Assembly (NCBI RefSeq): GCF_000482245.1
Contig: NZ_AWNH01000094.1
Location: 1-49,194 of the forward strand
DNA from: Leptolyngbya sp. Heron Island J
GTDB taxonomy: Bacteria > Cyanobacteriota > Cyanobacteriia > Phormidesmidales > Phormidesmidaceae
Length of the DNA stretch: 49,194 nucleotides
Direction of reading: 5' to 3'
This document shows positions 16,659-24,573 of the stretch, one piece after another (the first letter of the stretch is position 1; every line of letters begins with the position of its first letter). The notes under the pieces were generated by a model. It saw only the letters and a program-made list of their open reading frames with translations. It was not told the origin of the DNA and made no database searches. A program made the position numbers and the translations under genes.

Positions 16659-18104
16659 TTATACCCCAGTTTGGTTCATTGAAACGCCCAAGGCCAGCAG
16701 TTGTGCTTGGGCCTTTTGTAAAGACTCTAGCCATTCCTGATGGGGATTGCTGTCGGCGACAATCCCTGCACCAACTTGGCCCCAGACATTGTGGCTGCTG
16801 GCTTTGGTGGGTGTTAAGAGCAATGTACGGATCAAAATGTTGAGATCTAAATGTCCTCGTCGATCCAGGTAGCCGCAGGAGCCATAGAACAAACTGCGCC
16901 GCAGGGGTTCGAGTGTTTCAATGATTTCCATACAGCGAACCTTAGGGCAGCCGGTAATCGTACCACCTGGAAAGGTGGCTCGAATTAGATCGATGGCGTT
17001 GAAATTGGGTTGCAGTGTACCAATGACATTACTAACTAGATGCATCACATGGCTGTAGCGTTCAATCGCCATCAGCTCATTCACCTGCACTGAGCCCCAG
17101 TTACACACCCGACCCAAGTCATTGCGTTCTAGATCGACAAGCATAATGTGTTCTGCTCGTTCTTTGTGGTTAGCTTGCAGGGTTTGTGCAAATGCTTCAT
17201 CTATTTCTGGGGTGGTGCCACGGGGGCGAGTGCCTGCAATGGGGCGAGTTTGGGCCGTTTGATTGTGTAGCTGCACCAGCCGCTCGGGGGAACAACTAAT
17301 CACATGCCCCCAGGGACTTCGCCAGTAGCTGGCAAAGGGAGACGGATTAATCTGGTGTAGCTGGCGATAGACATCCCAGGGCGCACTATCGGTTTGGGTT
17401 TGAAATCGTAGGGAAAGATTGACCTGGAAAACATCTCCAGCGCGAATATGGTCTTTGGCTGTTTGTACGGCTGTTTCAAACTGGACCTGGTCAGAACAGA
17501 GGGTGACTTTTTGCGAGGTTGGCGAGGTGCCAGGTACTAAAGGTTTGTGGTGTTTAATCTGGTGCACCATAGTCTCAATATCTGCCATAGAAAAAGCAGA
17601 TAGCCATAGGTGCTGCTGTTGATGATCGAGAATGGCAAACTGTTCGGGTTCGTACCAGTAGGCGACCGGAAATGGCAGGGAGTCTTCTTTGAGATATGGT
17701 AGGGTTTCAATCTCCCAGGCGGTATCAAATCCTAACCAGCCTAACCAGCCCCCCATAAAGGGAAGAGTATTAGGGGGAGCTGTTGGTGATGTAGAAATGA
17801 TTTGGTTGGACGGTTGGTCAGTGAGTAATTGACTCAGGGTTGGTAAAATCTCACCCACGGCAGGTGTAAAAATTTGTGGCTGCGCTGCGGTCTCTCGGGG
17901 AGCCCCAGCGCACAGAGAATAGCGGATCAGGTCTTTGGGAGCGCCGTCAACTCGATCGGGGCTCTCTAATAGGGTCGCGATGTCGGATGTATAAAACAGC
18001 GCTTCAAAGACATCAGCGCCACTGCGGTGCTGAAGATCAAGCCGATGCCAATAGCGGGGCAGCACCTCTTGTTGACGAATGGATGGGGGAGACGAGAGGG
18101 TCAA
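16659..18104 (-). CDS. Chorismate-utilising enzyme: anthranilate synthase / aminodeoxychorismate synthase component I
   Basis: A 481-residue member of the TrpE/PabB family, which aminates chorismate with ammonia from a glutaminase partner. The C-terminal catalytic core shows PIAGTRPRG, RAEHIMLVDLERNDLG, SHVMHLVSNV, FPGGTITGCPKVR and GQVGAGIVADS. PIAGT (Ala) is the anthranilate-synthase-type residue, where classical PabB has Lys (PIKGT), but both enzyme types occur with Ala, so TrpE versus PabB is left open. An LLES element is present near the N-terminus (about 45-48). It lies 77 bp after ecfT on the same strand. Confidence 0.88.
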   Translation of the reverse strand: MTLSSPPSIRQQEVLPRYWHRLDLQHRSGADVFEALFYTSDIATLLESPDRVDGAPKDLIRYSLCAGAPRETAAQPQIFTPAVGEILPTLSQLLTDQPSNQIISTSPTAPPNTLPFMGGWLGWLGFDTAWEIETLPYLKEDSLPFPVAYWYEPEQFAILDHQQQHLWLSAFSMADIETMVHQIKHHKPLVPGTSPTSQKVTLCSDQVQFETAVQTAKDHIRAGDVFQVNLSLRFQTQTDSAPWDVYRQLHQINPSPFASYWRSPWGHVISCSPERLVQLHNQTAQTRPIAGTRPRGTTPEIDEAFAQTLQANHKERAEHIMLVDLERNDLGRVCNWGSVQVNELMAIERYSHVMHLVSNVIGTLQPNFNAIDLIRATFPGGTITGCPKVRCMEIIETLEPLRRSLFYGSCGYLDRRGHLDLNILIRTLLLTPTKASSHNVWGQVGAGIVADSNPHQEWLESLQKAQAQLLALGVSMNQTGV

Positions 18105-18181
18105 GTGAGAAATTGAAAATGGGGAATAGTGAGGGTGAGCGACTCTCGCTAGCTAGGCTGGCGAGAGCTTAGGCAGCTGGA

Positions 18182-19093
18182 CTATGTGGGGTTACCCAGG
18201 GTAAAACGGCCCCACCAAAAGAAAATAAGACTGATGAGAAGACACCAATCCCACCAGCGTAGCTGTAGCTGATGCCATTGCACCTGGTGGTGGTCAGGGC
18301 TGGTAAAACCGCGCACTTTCATGGCCCCAGCAATTTGCTGCGCTCGTAACAACAAGTTATCTAGCAGTCGCTCTGCTACCATGAGCCAGATTTGACTGGC
18401 ATGACGCCAGCCTAGCTTGCGCCAGTTAATGGCACGAGTGCGTACAGAGCGGACAAGATTTTGGACTTCTTCTAACACGAGGGGAATAAATCGCAGCGCT
18501 AGGGTCAGGGTCAGGGCAATTTCGGTAACTGGTAGCTTAAACCATCGCAGCGGTGACATCAGTTCTTCGATGGCGGCGGTGATTTCTTCAGGCGCAGTGG
18601 TTAATAGAAATAGATTGGTGCTGTAAATCAGGGTAAACAGTAGCGTGCCAACTTTGATGGCTAATTTTAGGGACTTTTGGGTGATTTGTACCCAGTGAAG
18701 ATCGACGATGATATATCGATAGCTGGTTTCCGGCAGTGTACCGATGATTTCAAAGGGGGTGTCGAGGGTTGCGATCGCATCCGGTGTCGGCCAGCGAGGC
18801 TGCGTAATCACCGCCACCCCATCAGGCATCACCATAATCAATAGAGACGCCAGGGTAAACAAAATCAGCAGTCCACCCATCTGCTGTCGCCAAACGCGCC
18901 AGGGAATCCGTGCCGTTAGGGTCAGCAGCATCAAAACAGCGACTAGGCCAATACGCCAGCTCGTATTGGCTAGGACCGGTGTCAGCAAAAAACTCAATAA
19001 CCAGGCCAGTTTTACCCGCGCATCCAGACGATGCAGCCAGGTGACCGGCTGTTCCAGGTACAGGCCTATCGGTAGTGAGCGGAGTAAATCCAT
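18182..19093 (-). CDS. CbiQ/EcfT-family energy-coupling transmembrane protein
   Basis: 303 residues with an N-terminal HRLDARVKLAWLLSFLL helix, further hydrophobic segments, and two cytoplasmic motifs typical of EcfT: SVRTRAINWRK and AGAMKVRGF. These would be the coupling helices that contact ABC ATPases. EcfT recruits substrate-binding S components for vitamins or metals; no S component or ATPase gene is nearby. It follows der by 11 bp, a pairing seen in cyanobacteria, so a solitary, conserved role is likely. Family confidence is high; transport substrate unknown. Confidence 0.85.
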   Translation of the reverse strand: MDLLRSLPIGLYLEQPVTWLHRLDARVKLAWLLSFLLTPVLANTSWRIGLVAVLMLLTLTARIPWRVWRQQMGGLLILFTLASLLIMVMPDGVAVITQPRWPTPDAIATLDTPFEIIGTLPETSYRYIIVDLHWVQITQKSLKLAIKVGTLLFTLIYSTNLFLLTTAPEEITAAIEELMSPLRWFKLPVTEIALTLTLALRFIPLVLEEVQNLVRSVRTRAINWRKLGWRHASQIWLMVAERLLDNLLLRAQQIAGAMKVRGFTSPDHHQVQWHQLQLRWWDWCLLISLIFFWWGRFTLGNPT

Positions 19094-19104
19094 AGGGAAG
19101 AGGG

Positions 19105-20466
19105 TTAAACTTTAGTGGCCCGATTTGCGCTTTCGCGGTCGAGATCGCGAATTTTCTTACCACGCCAGATCAGGCGAATTGGAGTCCCCTCATAACCAAG
19201 GTTTTCACGAAACTGGCGTTCTATGTAACGACGATAGTTGTCAGTGAATAGTTTGGCGGAATTGACAAATAAGGTAAAAGTAGGTGGTCGCACGCTGACC
19301 TGGGTACCGTAGTAGATCCGTCCCTGTTTGCCTTGACGGGTGGTGGGTGGTGAATGCCAGCTGACGGCGTCTTCGAGCACTTCATTGACAACAGCTGTAC
19401 TGACGCGACGACGATGTTGGACAACAGCTTCGTCTACCGCATCCAAAATCTTAGGCACCCGTTGACCGGTGAGGGCACTGACATATAGCCGTGTAGCCCA
19501 GTCCAAAAAGTAGATCTTGCCGCTTAGCTTTTTGTCATAATCGTAAATGGTATGGCTGTCTTTATCGATCGCGTCCCACTTGTTCACCACAATGATGCAG
19601 GCGCGACCATCGTCTTCGATCCGCCCCGCTAGTTTTTGGTCCTGCTCGGTCATGCCATCAAGGGCATCAATCACCAGTAACACCACATCAGACCGGCGGA
19701 TAGCTTTAAAGGAGCGGTTAATGCTAAAAAACTCGGGACCGTAGTTAACGTTCTTCTTTTTACGAATTCCAGCGGTATCAATCAGGCGATAAATGGTTTC
19801 CTTACGCCGCACCACCATGTCAATGGTGTCGCGGGTGGTGCCTGAGATATCACTGACAATAGAGCGATTTTCGCCAACAAAGGCGTTGAGCAAACTAGAT
19901 TTGCCCACATTGGGACGACCAACAATGGCGACCTTAATTTCATCATCTTCTGTCAGCTCATCGGTGGGGGGAAGATGAGTGATCAGTTCATCTAGCAGTT
20001 CGCCGGTACCATTGCCGTGGATGCCGGATACAGCATAGGGTTCCCCCAGACCCAGCTCCCAAAATTCAGCGGCTTGAATCAAACCCTGCTCTTCTGACTC
20101 ACATTTATTAACAGCTAATAGCACAGGCACCGACTGCTGCCGGAGCCAGGAGGCAATTTCGCGATCGCTTTCGTTCAGACCTTCTTGGCCATCAACAACA
20201 AAGATAGCGGCTTTGGCTTCCGCTAGGGCCAACATGGCCTGCTCACGGATATAGGGTAAAAATTCGGTATCGTCATCAAAGACGAGGCCGCCGGTATCCA
20301 CCACCATAAAGTCGCGGTCTTGCCAAAAGGCGGGTTGGTAGGTGCGATCGCGAGTTACGCCAGGTTGGTCATAAACAATTGCCTCCCGCGCCCCAGCCAA
20401 TCGATTGACCAGGGTAGATTTGCCCACGTTAGGACGACCAATAATTGCAACTACGGGCAAAGCCAT
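19105..20466 (-). CDS. der: Ribosome-assembly GTPase Der (EngA)
   Basis: Der is a double-GTPase factor for 50S subunit assembly. Two G domains are visible: G1 motifs GRPNVGKST (10-18) and GRPNVGKSS (183-191), each with DTGG/DTAG and NKC/NKWD motifs. The C-terminal KH-like domain ends in [18 protein letters not shown]. At 453 residues the protein is of family size. It is the first gene of the minus-strand run der-ecfT-trpE/pabB-like. Confidence 0.97.
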   Translation of the reverse strand: MALPVVAIIGRPNVGKSTLVNRLAGAREAIVYDQPGVTRDRTYQPAFWQDRDFMVVDTGGLVFDDDTEFLPYIREQAMLALAEAKAAIFVVDGQEGLNESDREIASWLRQQSVPVLLAVNKCESEEQGLIQAAEFWELGLGEPYAVSGIHGNGTGELLDELITHLPPTDELTEDDEIKVAIVGRPNVGKSSLLNAFVGENRSIVSDISGTTRDTIDMVVRRKETIYRLIDTAGIRKKKNVNYGPEFFSINRSFKAIRRSDVVLLVIDALDGMTEQDQKLAGRIEDDGRACIIVVNKWDAIDKDSHTIYDYDKKLSGKIYFLDWATRLYVSALTGQRVPKILDAVDEAVVQHRRRVSTAVVNEVLEDAVSWHSPPTTRQGKQGRIYYGTQVSVRPPTFTLFVNSAKLFTDNYRRYIERQFRENLGYEGTPIRLIWRGKKIRDLDRESANRATKV

Positions 20467-20591
20467 GGGGAACCGGCAGGTAAAAAGCAGACAATCATTC
20501 TAACAAGTTGTGTTAGACAGCGACTTGCTTTCCAATCGAGATTTGGCAGGTCTGCGGTAGCTACGCTTCACCAATAGCTGCGATCAAGGTT

Positions 20592-22640
20592 CTAGGCCAG
20601 TATGGAACTTCCTGTATGGAGATTGGCTAAATCCTGATTTTCCTTCAGTGCCCAAGCCCTGCGCACCGCTGCATCGGCATTGACCAAACCATGGCCATAG
20701 GCTGTATCTTTACCGACAGTGCCTAAATCCATGGCCGTATCAATTAAAATTTGACGAACTTCGCCACCATCTAGAGAGTCGTTGACACTCCACACCAAAG
20801 AGGCAATGCCAGCCATGTTGGGATTCGCCGCTGAGGTGCCGCTAAAGTAGTTCATATTGCCATACTTATCCATGGCAGGACTGTCGGTGGCTGCCATCAG
20901 TGTCAGGCTTTCACCATAATTAGAGTAAGAGGCTCGCCGCACGTTGCCTGCATTCATCAGGCCATTTTGCCAGGTGTTGGCCCAGTTGCCATTGGCATGA
21001 CGATTTTCCAAAGCCCCAACGGCGATCACATTACTGTGGTCAGTTTGTAATCTGGCGACACCGCCGCTGGTGCCGTCGCGGACGCTGGGATTGGAGGCAG
21101 AGGTCTGATCAATGTTTATGTTGCCGTTGCCAGCTGCGATCGCAAAGACAGCAATATCCGAATTCGCAGAAATCAGCTCCTCTAATTGAGCTTGCGTCCC
21201 GCCATCGGTGAGCCAAAATTCCCCTTGAATACCCCCCTGGAAAACAACCTTTAGATTATTACGGCGGGCATAGTCTATGGTCTCTGCAATTGCCTGTTGT
21301 AGGGGAGTGCGATCGCTATTGTAAATGTCATGTACATATACAGAGCTATGCCAATTGATGCCACTTACGCCATAACCGTTGTTGGCTGCCGATGACATCA
21401 CGCTAATCGCCTGATGTCCATGTCCGTTGTCTTGGAACTCATCATCATCCGTTGCATCTAAAATTAAACGGCCAGTATCAATGTCTACAACGCCATCAAA
21501 TGTGCCCGGTGTCGTTAAAATGCCTGAATCAAGAGACACCAGTAGTACATCTTCAGTCCCCTGGGTAAATCGCCAAGCACTACTCACATCCGATATGTGA
21601 AGATTCCATTGCCAATCAAAATACGTATCCCTGGGCTGAACTAACAGATCCAGGCTGCCATCGTCAAAGTTCAGAAATTCAATACCTTGAAAATAAATTT
21701 CTCGACCATCCGCCAAGGTCATGTAATCAAAAGCTGTACCGCCAAAGATAGCTTGATGTGTGTTACTAGCCGAGAAGTTGGTCAGGCTCACACCATTAAT
21801 GTTGGCGATATCCCCCATCTCAAGACCGTTCAACGTCAGGGTATCAGTGCCGCCACGGCCTAAAAAGACAGTACCTGTTGGAGAGAATGTATCGTAAGTG
21901 AGCGTGTCTGCCCCAAAGGTTCCCAATGTACTTAGCCAAGGCAGAATACTAATTGACTGTGATGTGGATGCAACATTGGTGCCCTGACCATCACGAGCAA
22001 CTAGTCGGAAGTCATAGTCACCGGCGGTCAAACTCGTAAAATTCGCCAAATTCAGCAACTCATCCGAGAGGGATACCTCGCTCCAGGTGCCGAGTGTAGA
22101 AGTGAGGGTGTCCTCTTGCCAGGCTTCTAAATAAACCGATGAAAATGAGGAAGAAAGATCGCCCAAATCATAGTTCAACCTGAGGGCACCGTCGTCAAAA
22201 ATAGTATTCAGGGTGCTGTCACCGGATGCATCGAAGAGACTAAACTCAATAACATCAGGCTTAGAACTATCGATGTCCTTGAGTTCCAGTGAGGGCGATA
22301 GCAGAGCTTGACTGTTGTTATTGCCTAATATGGGGTCAGGTTTATCCCCGAAGCTGGTTGACAAATCCTTAGCTAAATCGTTGTCCGTCACTGCTGGGGA
22401 CACCCATAACTCATGGGCAATGTCACTCTCTTTAAATGCTTCAAACTCCTCGTAAATCTGTAGCTCTGTCAAAGAGTAGAGTTCAGCATCCTGGTCAGTG
22501 ATGGCGCTGTCAGTTTTGTAAAAGTACTGTGAATGTTTGGAAATAGATCCTGATGTCAATAAGTCATTTTTAGCGTTAACTGCAAAGGCGTCTAACCCTG
22601 TGAGCAGGTCAGAACCTTGTTCTATAAATGTTTCCACCAT
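20592..22640 (-). CDS. Subtilisin-like (S8) serine peptidase with RTX-like N-terminal region
   Basis: 682 residues. The catalytic residues fall in family order: Asp371 (VSLDSGI), His407 (NGHGHQ, where the usual Thr/Ser after HG is His), oxyanion Asn505 (AAGNGN) and Ser603 (SGTSAANPNMAG). The first 340 residues are acidic, Ser/Asp/Leu-rich and non-catalytic. They include an Ig-like stretch (about 140-235) and a segment with GRGGTDTLTLNGLEMGD resembling one RTX/calcium-binding turn. There is no signal peptide, which suits type I secretion, but that route is inferred. It stands alone on the minus strand. Confidence 0.9.
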   Translation of the reverse strand: MVETFIEQGSDLLTGLDAFAVNAKNDLLTSGSISKHSQYFYKTDSAITDQDAELYSLTELQIYEEFEAFKESDIAHELWVSPAVTDNDLAKDLSTSFGDKPDPILGNNNSQALLSPSLELKDIDSSKPDVIEFSLFDASGDSTLNTIFDDGALRLNYDLGDLSSSFSSVYLEAWQEDTLTSTLGTWSEVSLSDELLNLANFTSLTAGDYDFRLVARDGQGTNVASTSQSISILPWLSTLGTFGADTLTYDTFSPTGTVFLGRGGTDTLTLNGLEMGDIANINGVSLTNFSASNTHQAIFGGTAFDYMTLADGREIYFQGIEFLNFDDGSLDLLVQPRDTYFDWQWNLHISDVSSAWRFTQGTEDVLLVSLDSGILTTPGTFDGVVDIDTGRLILDATDDDEFQDNGHGHQAISVMSSAANNGYGVSGINWHSSVYVHDIYNSDRTPLQQAIAETIDYARRNNLKVVFQGGIQGEFWLTDGGTQAQLEELISANSDIAVFAIAAGNGNINIDQTSASNPSVRDGTSGGVARLQTDHSNVIAVGALENRHANGNWANTWQNGLMNAGNVRRASYSNYGESLTLMAATDSPAMDKYGNMNYFSGTSAANPNMAGIASLVWSVNDSLDGGEVRQILIDTAMDLGTVGKDTAYGHGLVNADAAVRRAWALKENQDLANLHTGSSILA

Positions 22641-23016
22641 CTACTTTCCGGGTTTGAAGGTAAGTTACGTGGAGTAAGTGCCGTTTGGGCCATATTCCCT
22701 TGAGGCACGCCATCAGAAGTTGATTAAAAGCAAATCCTCTACAGCCTTCGAGAGTGCTTCTGATTCCGGCTATCTCCTGAGTCCCCGAGTCGTCTTATCA
22801 AGAGATATATCTGTAAATTCCGGCAATATACAAGTTCTGGACAGCAGCCTTTACCTTTACTTGATACTCAAATATTGTTTCTGATTTAGAGGAAAATGAT
22901 GTCGAGGTACAGCACGCCCCAAAATTTATGGGGTGCCCTCACCCAAAGTCCCTCGCCCGCAGGGCGAGGGACTTTGGGTGAGGGCAAAAAGCTGGACATT
23001 AATCAAGTCTGATTCC
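22641..23016. other. Intergenic region with long palindrome
   Basis: This is the gap between the peptidase start and the DnaJ gene stop. The left half is AT-rich and presumably holds the peptidase promoter. A 25-bp-stem hairpin occupies 22934-22986. A 68-codon plus-strand frame is open but has no coding signs. Confidence 0.5.
22934..22986. repeat. Perfect 25-bp inverted repeat (REP-like palindrome, possible terminator)
   Basis: Arms 22934-22958 and 22962-22986 are exact reverse complements around a three-base loop. The arm begins TGCCCTCACCCAAAGTCCCT. It lies 30 bp beyond the DnaJ gene stop. The GC-rich CCTCACCC/GGGTGAGGG arms resemble dispersed palindromic units in cyanobacterial genomes. 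A run of A on its right gives T on the minus strand only before the hairpin, so it is not a textbook rho-independent terminator. Confidence 0.85.
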
Positions 23017-23697
23017 TTAGAGAATCGCTTTCATATCAGCTTTGGCTTCGTGGCGCAGCTGTTTGGCAATGCGAAATAGTTCCTGACCTGTGTGCAAATA
23101 GCTATCGTCGTAGGTATAGGTAAACCGTTCGATTTCCTCGATACCGTCTTCTAGCTGGTTGAGGCAGTAGTAGAGATTGGCTGCGACTTTGGCGGCTTGA
23201 GATGGATTGGGCATGGACTTGAACTTTTGCTTGGCCTTTTCCAGGGATTCGCGACAGTTTTCTAAATAGTCTTGAAAGACTTCCATCAGCTCATCATCGA
23301 AGGGATCGGCTGAAAGGCTTCGTACTTCTGCCTTGAGCGGACTAATGATTTTGCTGATTAAGCGGTCAATGGGGTTATAAACGCTGCGAATCCAGTGGGT
23401 TAGGGAATCATCTGCCTTTTTATTTGCCCGGCGTCGTTGCTGATATTGCGCACTAATGTCGCTAGCGCGTTGGGCCCTGCCTCCATCCCGCTGGGCATCG
23501 TAGCGTCTCCGTGCTGCAGGATCGCCTAAAATCTCATAAGCAGCATTAATTCTGGCAATATGCTCATGATCACTATTTTCATCGGCCCGACTATCGGGAT
23601 GGTGTTGTTTAGCCAAGCGATGATATGCCCGTTTAATGTCAGCCTGGCTAGCCGATTCGGGCAGTTCTAAGGTTTGGTAATGATTGGAGGTTGCCAT
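23017..23697 (-). CDS. J-domain (DnaJ-like) protein
   Basis: 226 residues. The N-terminal J domain (about 6-66) includes HYQTLELP, the HPD tripeptide (HHPDS) that stimulates Hsp70 ATPase, and AYEILGDPAARRRYD. There is no Gly/Phe region or zinc finger, so it is a class III J protein. The C-terminal half is helical, with ENCRESLEKAKQKFKSM and LEDGIEEIERFTYTYDD. It would direct a DnaK to a specific client, which is unknown. It is 39 bp downstream of nei on the same strand. Confidence 0.88.
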   Translation of the reverse strand: MATSNHYQTLELPESASQADIKRAYHRLAKQHHPDSRADENSDHEHIARINAAYEILGDPAARRRYDAQRDGGRAQRASDISAQYQQRRRANKKADDSLTHWIRSVYNPIDRLISKIISPLKAEVRSLSADPFDDELMEVFQDYLENCRESLEKAKQKFKSMPNPSQAAKVAANLYYCLNQLEDGIEEIERFTYTYDDSYLHTGQELFRIAKQLRHEAKADMKAIL

Positions 23698-23736
23698 GGC
23701 TGGTGTGAGATCCAGCTTTCATTTTATGGGGAAAGC

Positions 23737-24564
23737 TTACCCTTGAGCGGGCTGACAGACTGGACAATAGTAAAACCGTCGACTGCTGGCAAAGTCTTTT
23801 ACAATCGGTGTTGTGCAAACTCGGCAAGGTTGACCAGCGCGGCTAAAGACCCAGTGGCGGTATTGCGATCGCTTTTGCCCCTGTGCTTTGAGCTGATTGG
23901 CCAGGTCTAAATCATTGGTAATACCGTTGTATCGATAAGACTGATAAGGAATGGCCGTACTGGCTTCGGCCAAGGCTTCTAGCTGAGCATCACTACAGTC
24001 GATCGGGCGCAGCCGAGGGTGAAGGCGGGCTGTATAGAGGATTTCACTGCGCAGATAGTTACCGATGCCAGCTAAAAAATGTTGATCTAAATATAAGGTG
24101 GTGAACTGTCGGCGCTGATGTTGTTTGGCGGTGAGTAGTTCAAGAATGTGATCAGGTCGGAGGGTTGGGTTGAGGACATCGGGCCCCAGCTTGCTTAAAA
24201 ACGGGTGGTTGGGAATTTGCTCAGGGGTGAGCACTTCAATATCAGAGGCGCTGTAGAGCAGGGCGGATTTTTGGGCGTTATGGATGGCGAGTCGTAACTG
24301 GCGTTTGGTGGCTGGATAATTGTGGGCGTTGCGCACCATCCAAACACCGTAGAGTTGGTTATGGCTATAAATGCTCAGCTCGTTATCAAAGTGAATTAGC
24401 AGGGCTTTGCCACGGGTTTCAACCTGACGTACTTTTTGGCCAGTGAGGGTGCTTTCGTAGGGTTTTAGATGCTCAAAGGCAAAGAAGACTTTGTCGGTAA
24501 CTTTGGCTTTGACAGCACGCTCGATTTTATCGGCGGCTTTTCGGATTTCGGGGCCTTCGGGCAT
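23737..24564 (-). CDS. nei: Endonuclease VIII (DNA glycosylase/AP lyase)
   Basis: This base-excision repair enzyme removes oxidised pyrimidines and cleaves the backbone. The 275-residue protein starts with MPEGPEIRKAADKIE: Pro2 is the catalytic nucleophile and Glu3 the general acid. Further markers are the helix-two-turn-helix GIGNYLRSEILY and a C-terminal zinc finger C-x2-C-x16-C-x2-C ending YYCPVCQ. PEGPEIRKAAD is Nei-like rather than MutM-like. It lies nine bases after the kinase gene and 39 bp before the J-domain gene. Confidence 0.93.
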   Translation of the reverse strand: MPEGPEIRKAADKIERAVKAKVTDKVFFAFEHLKPYESTLTGQKVRQVETRGKALLIHFDNELSIYSHNQLYGVWMVRNAHNYPATKRQLRLAIHNAQKSALLYSASDIEVLTPEQIPNHPFLSKLGPDVLNPTLRPDHILELLTAKQHQRRQFTTLYLDQHFLAGIGNYLRSEILYTARLHPRLRPIDCSDAQLEALAEASTAIPYQSYRYNGITNDLDLANQLKAQGQKRSQYRHWVFSRAGQPCRVCTTPIVKDFASSRRFYYCPVCQPAQG

Positions 24565-24573
24565 GGGTTTGGG

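Noticed and set aside
16486-16734. An 82-codon minus-strand frame with a hydrophobic stretch
   Set aside because: It overlaps the last 76 bases of the trpE/pabB-like gene, lacks a ribosome-binding site and matches nothing known; possible but not supported.
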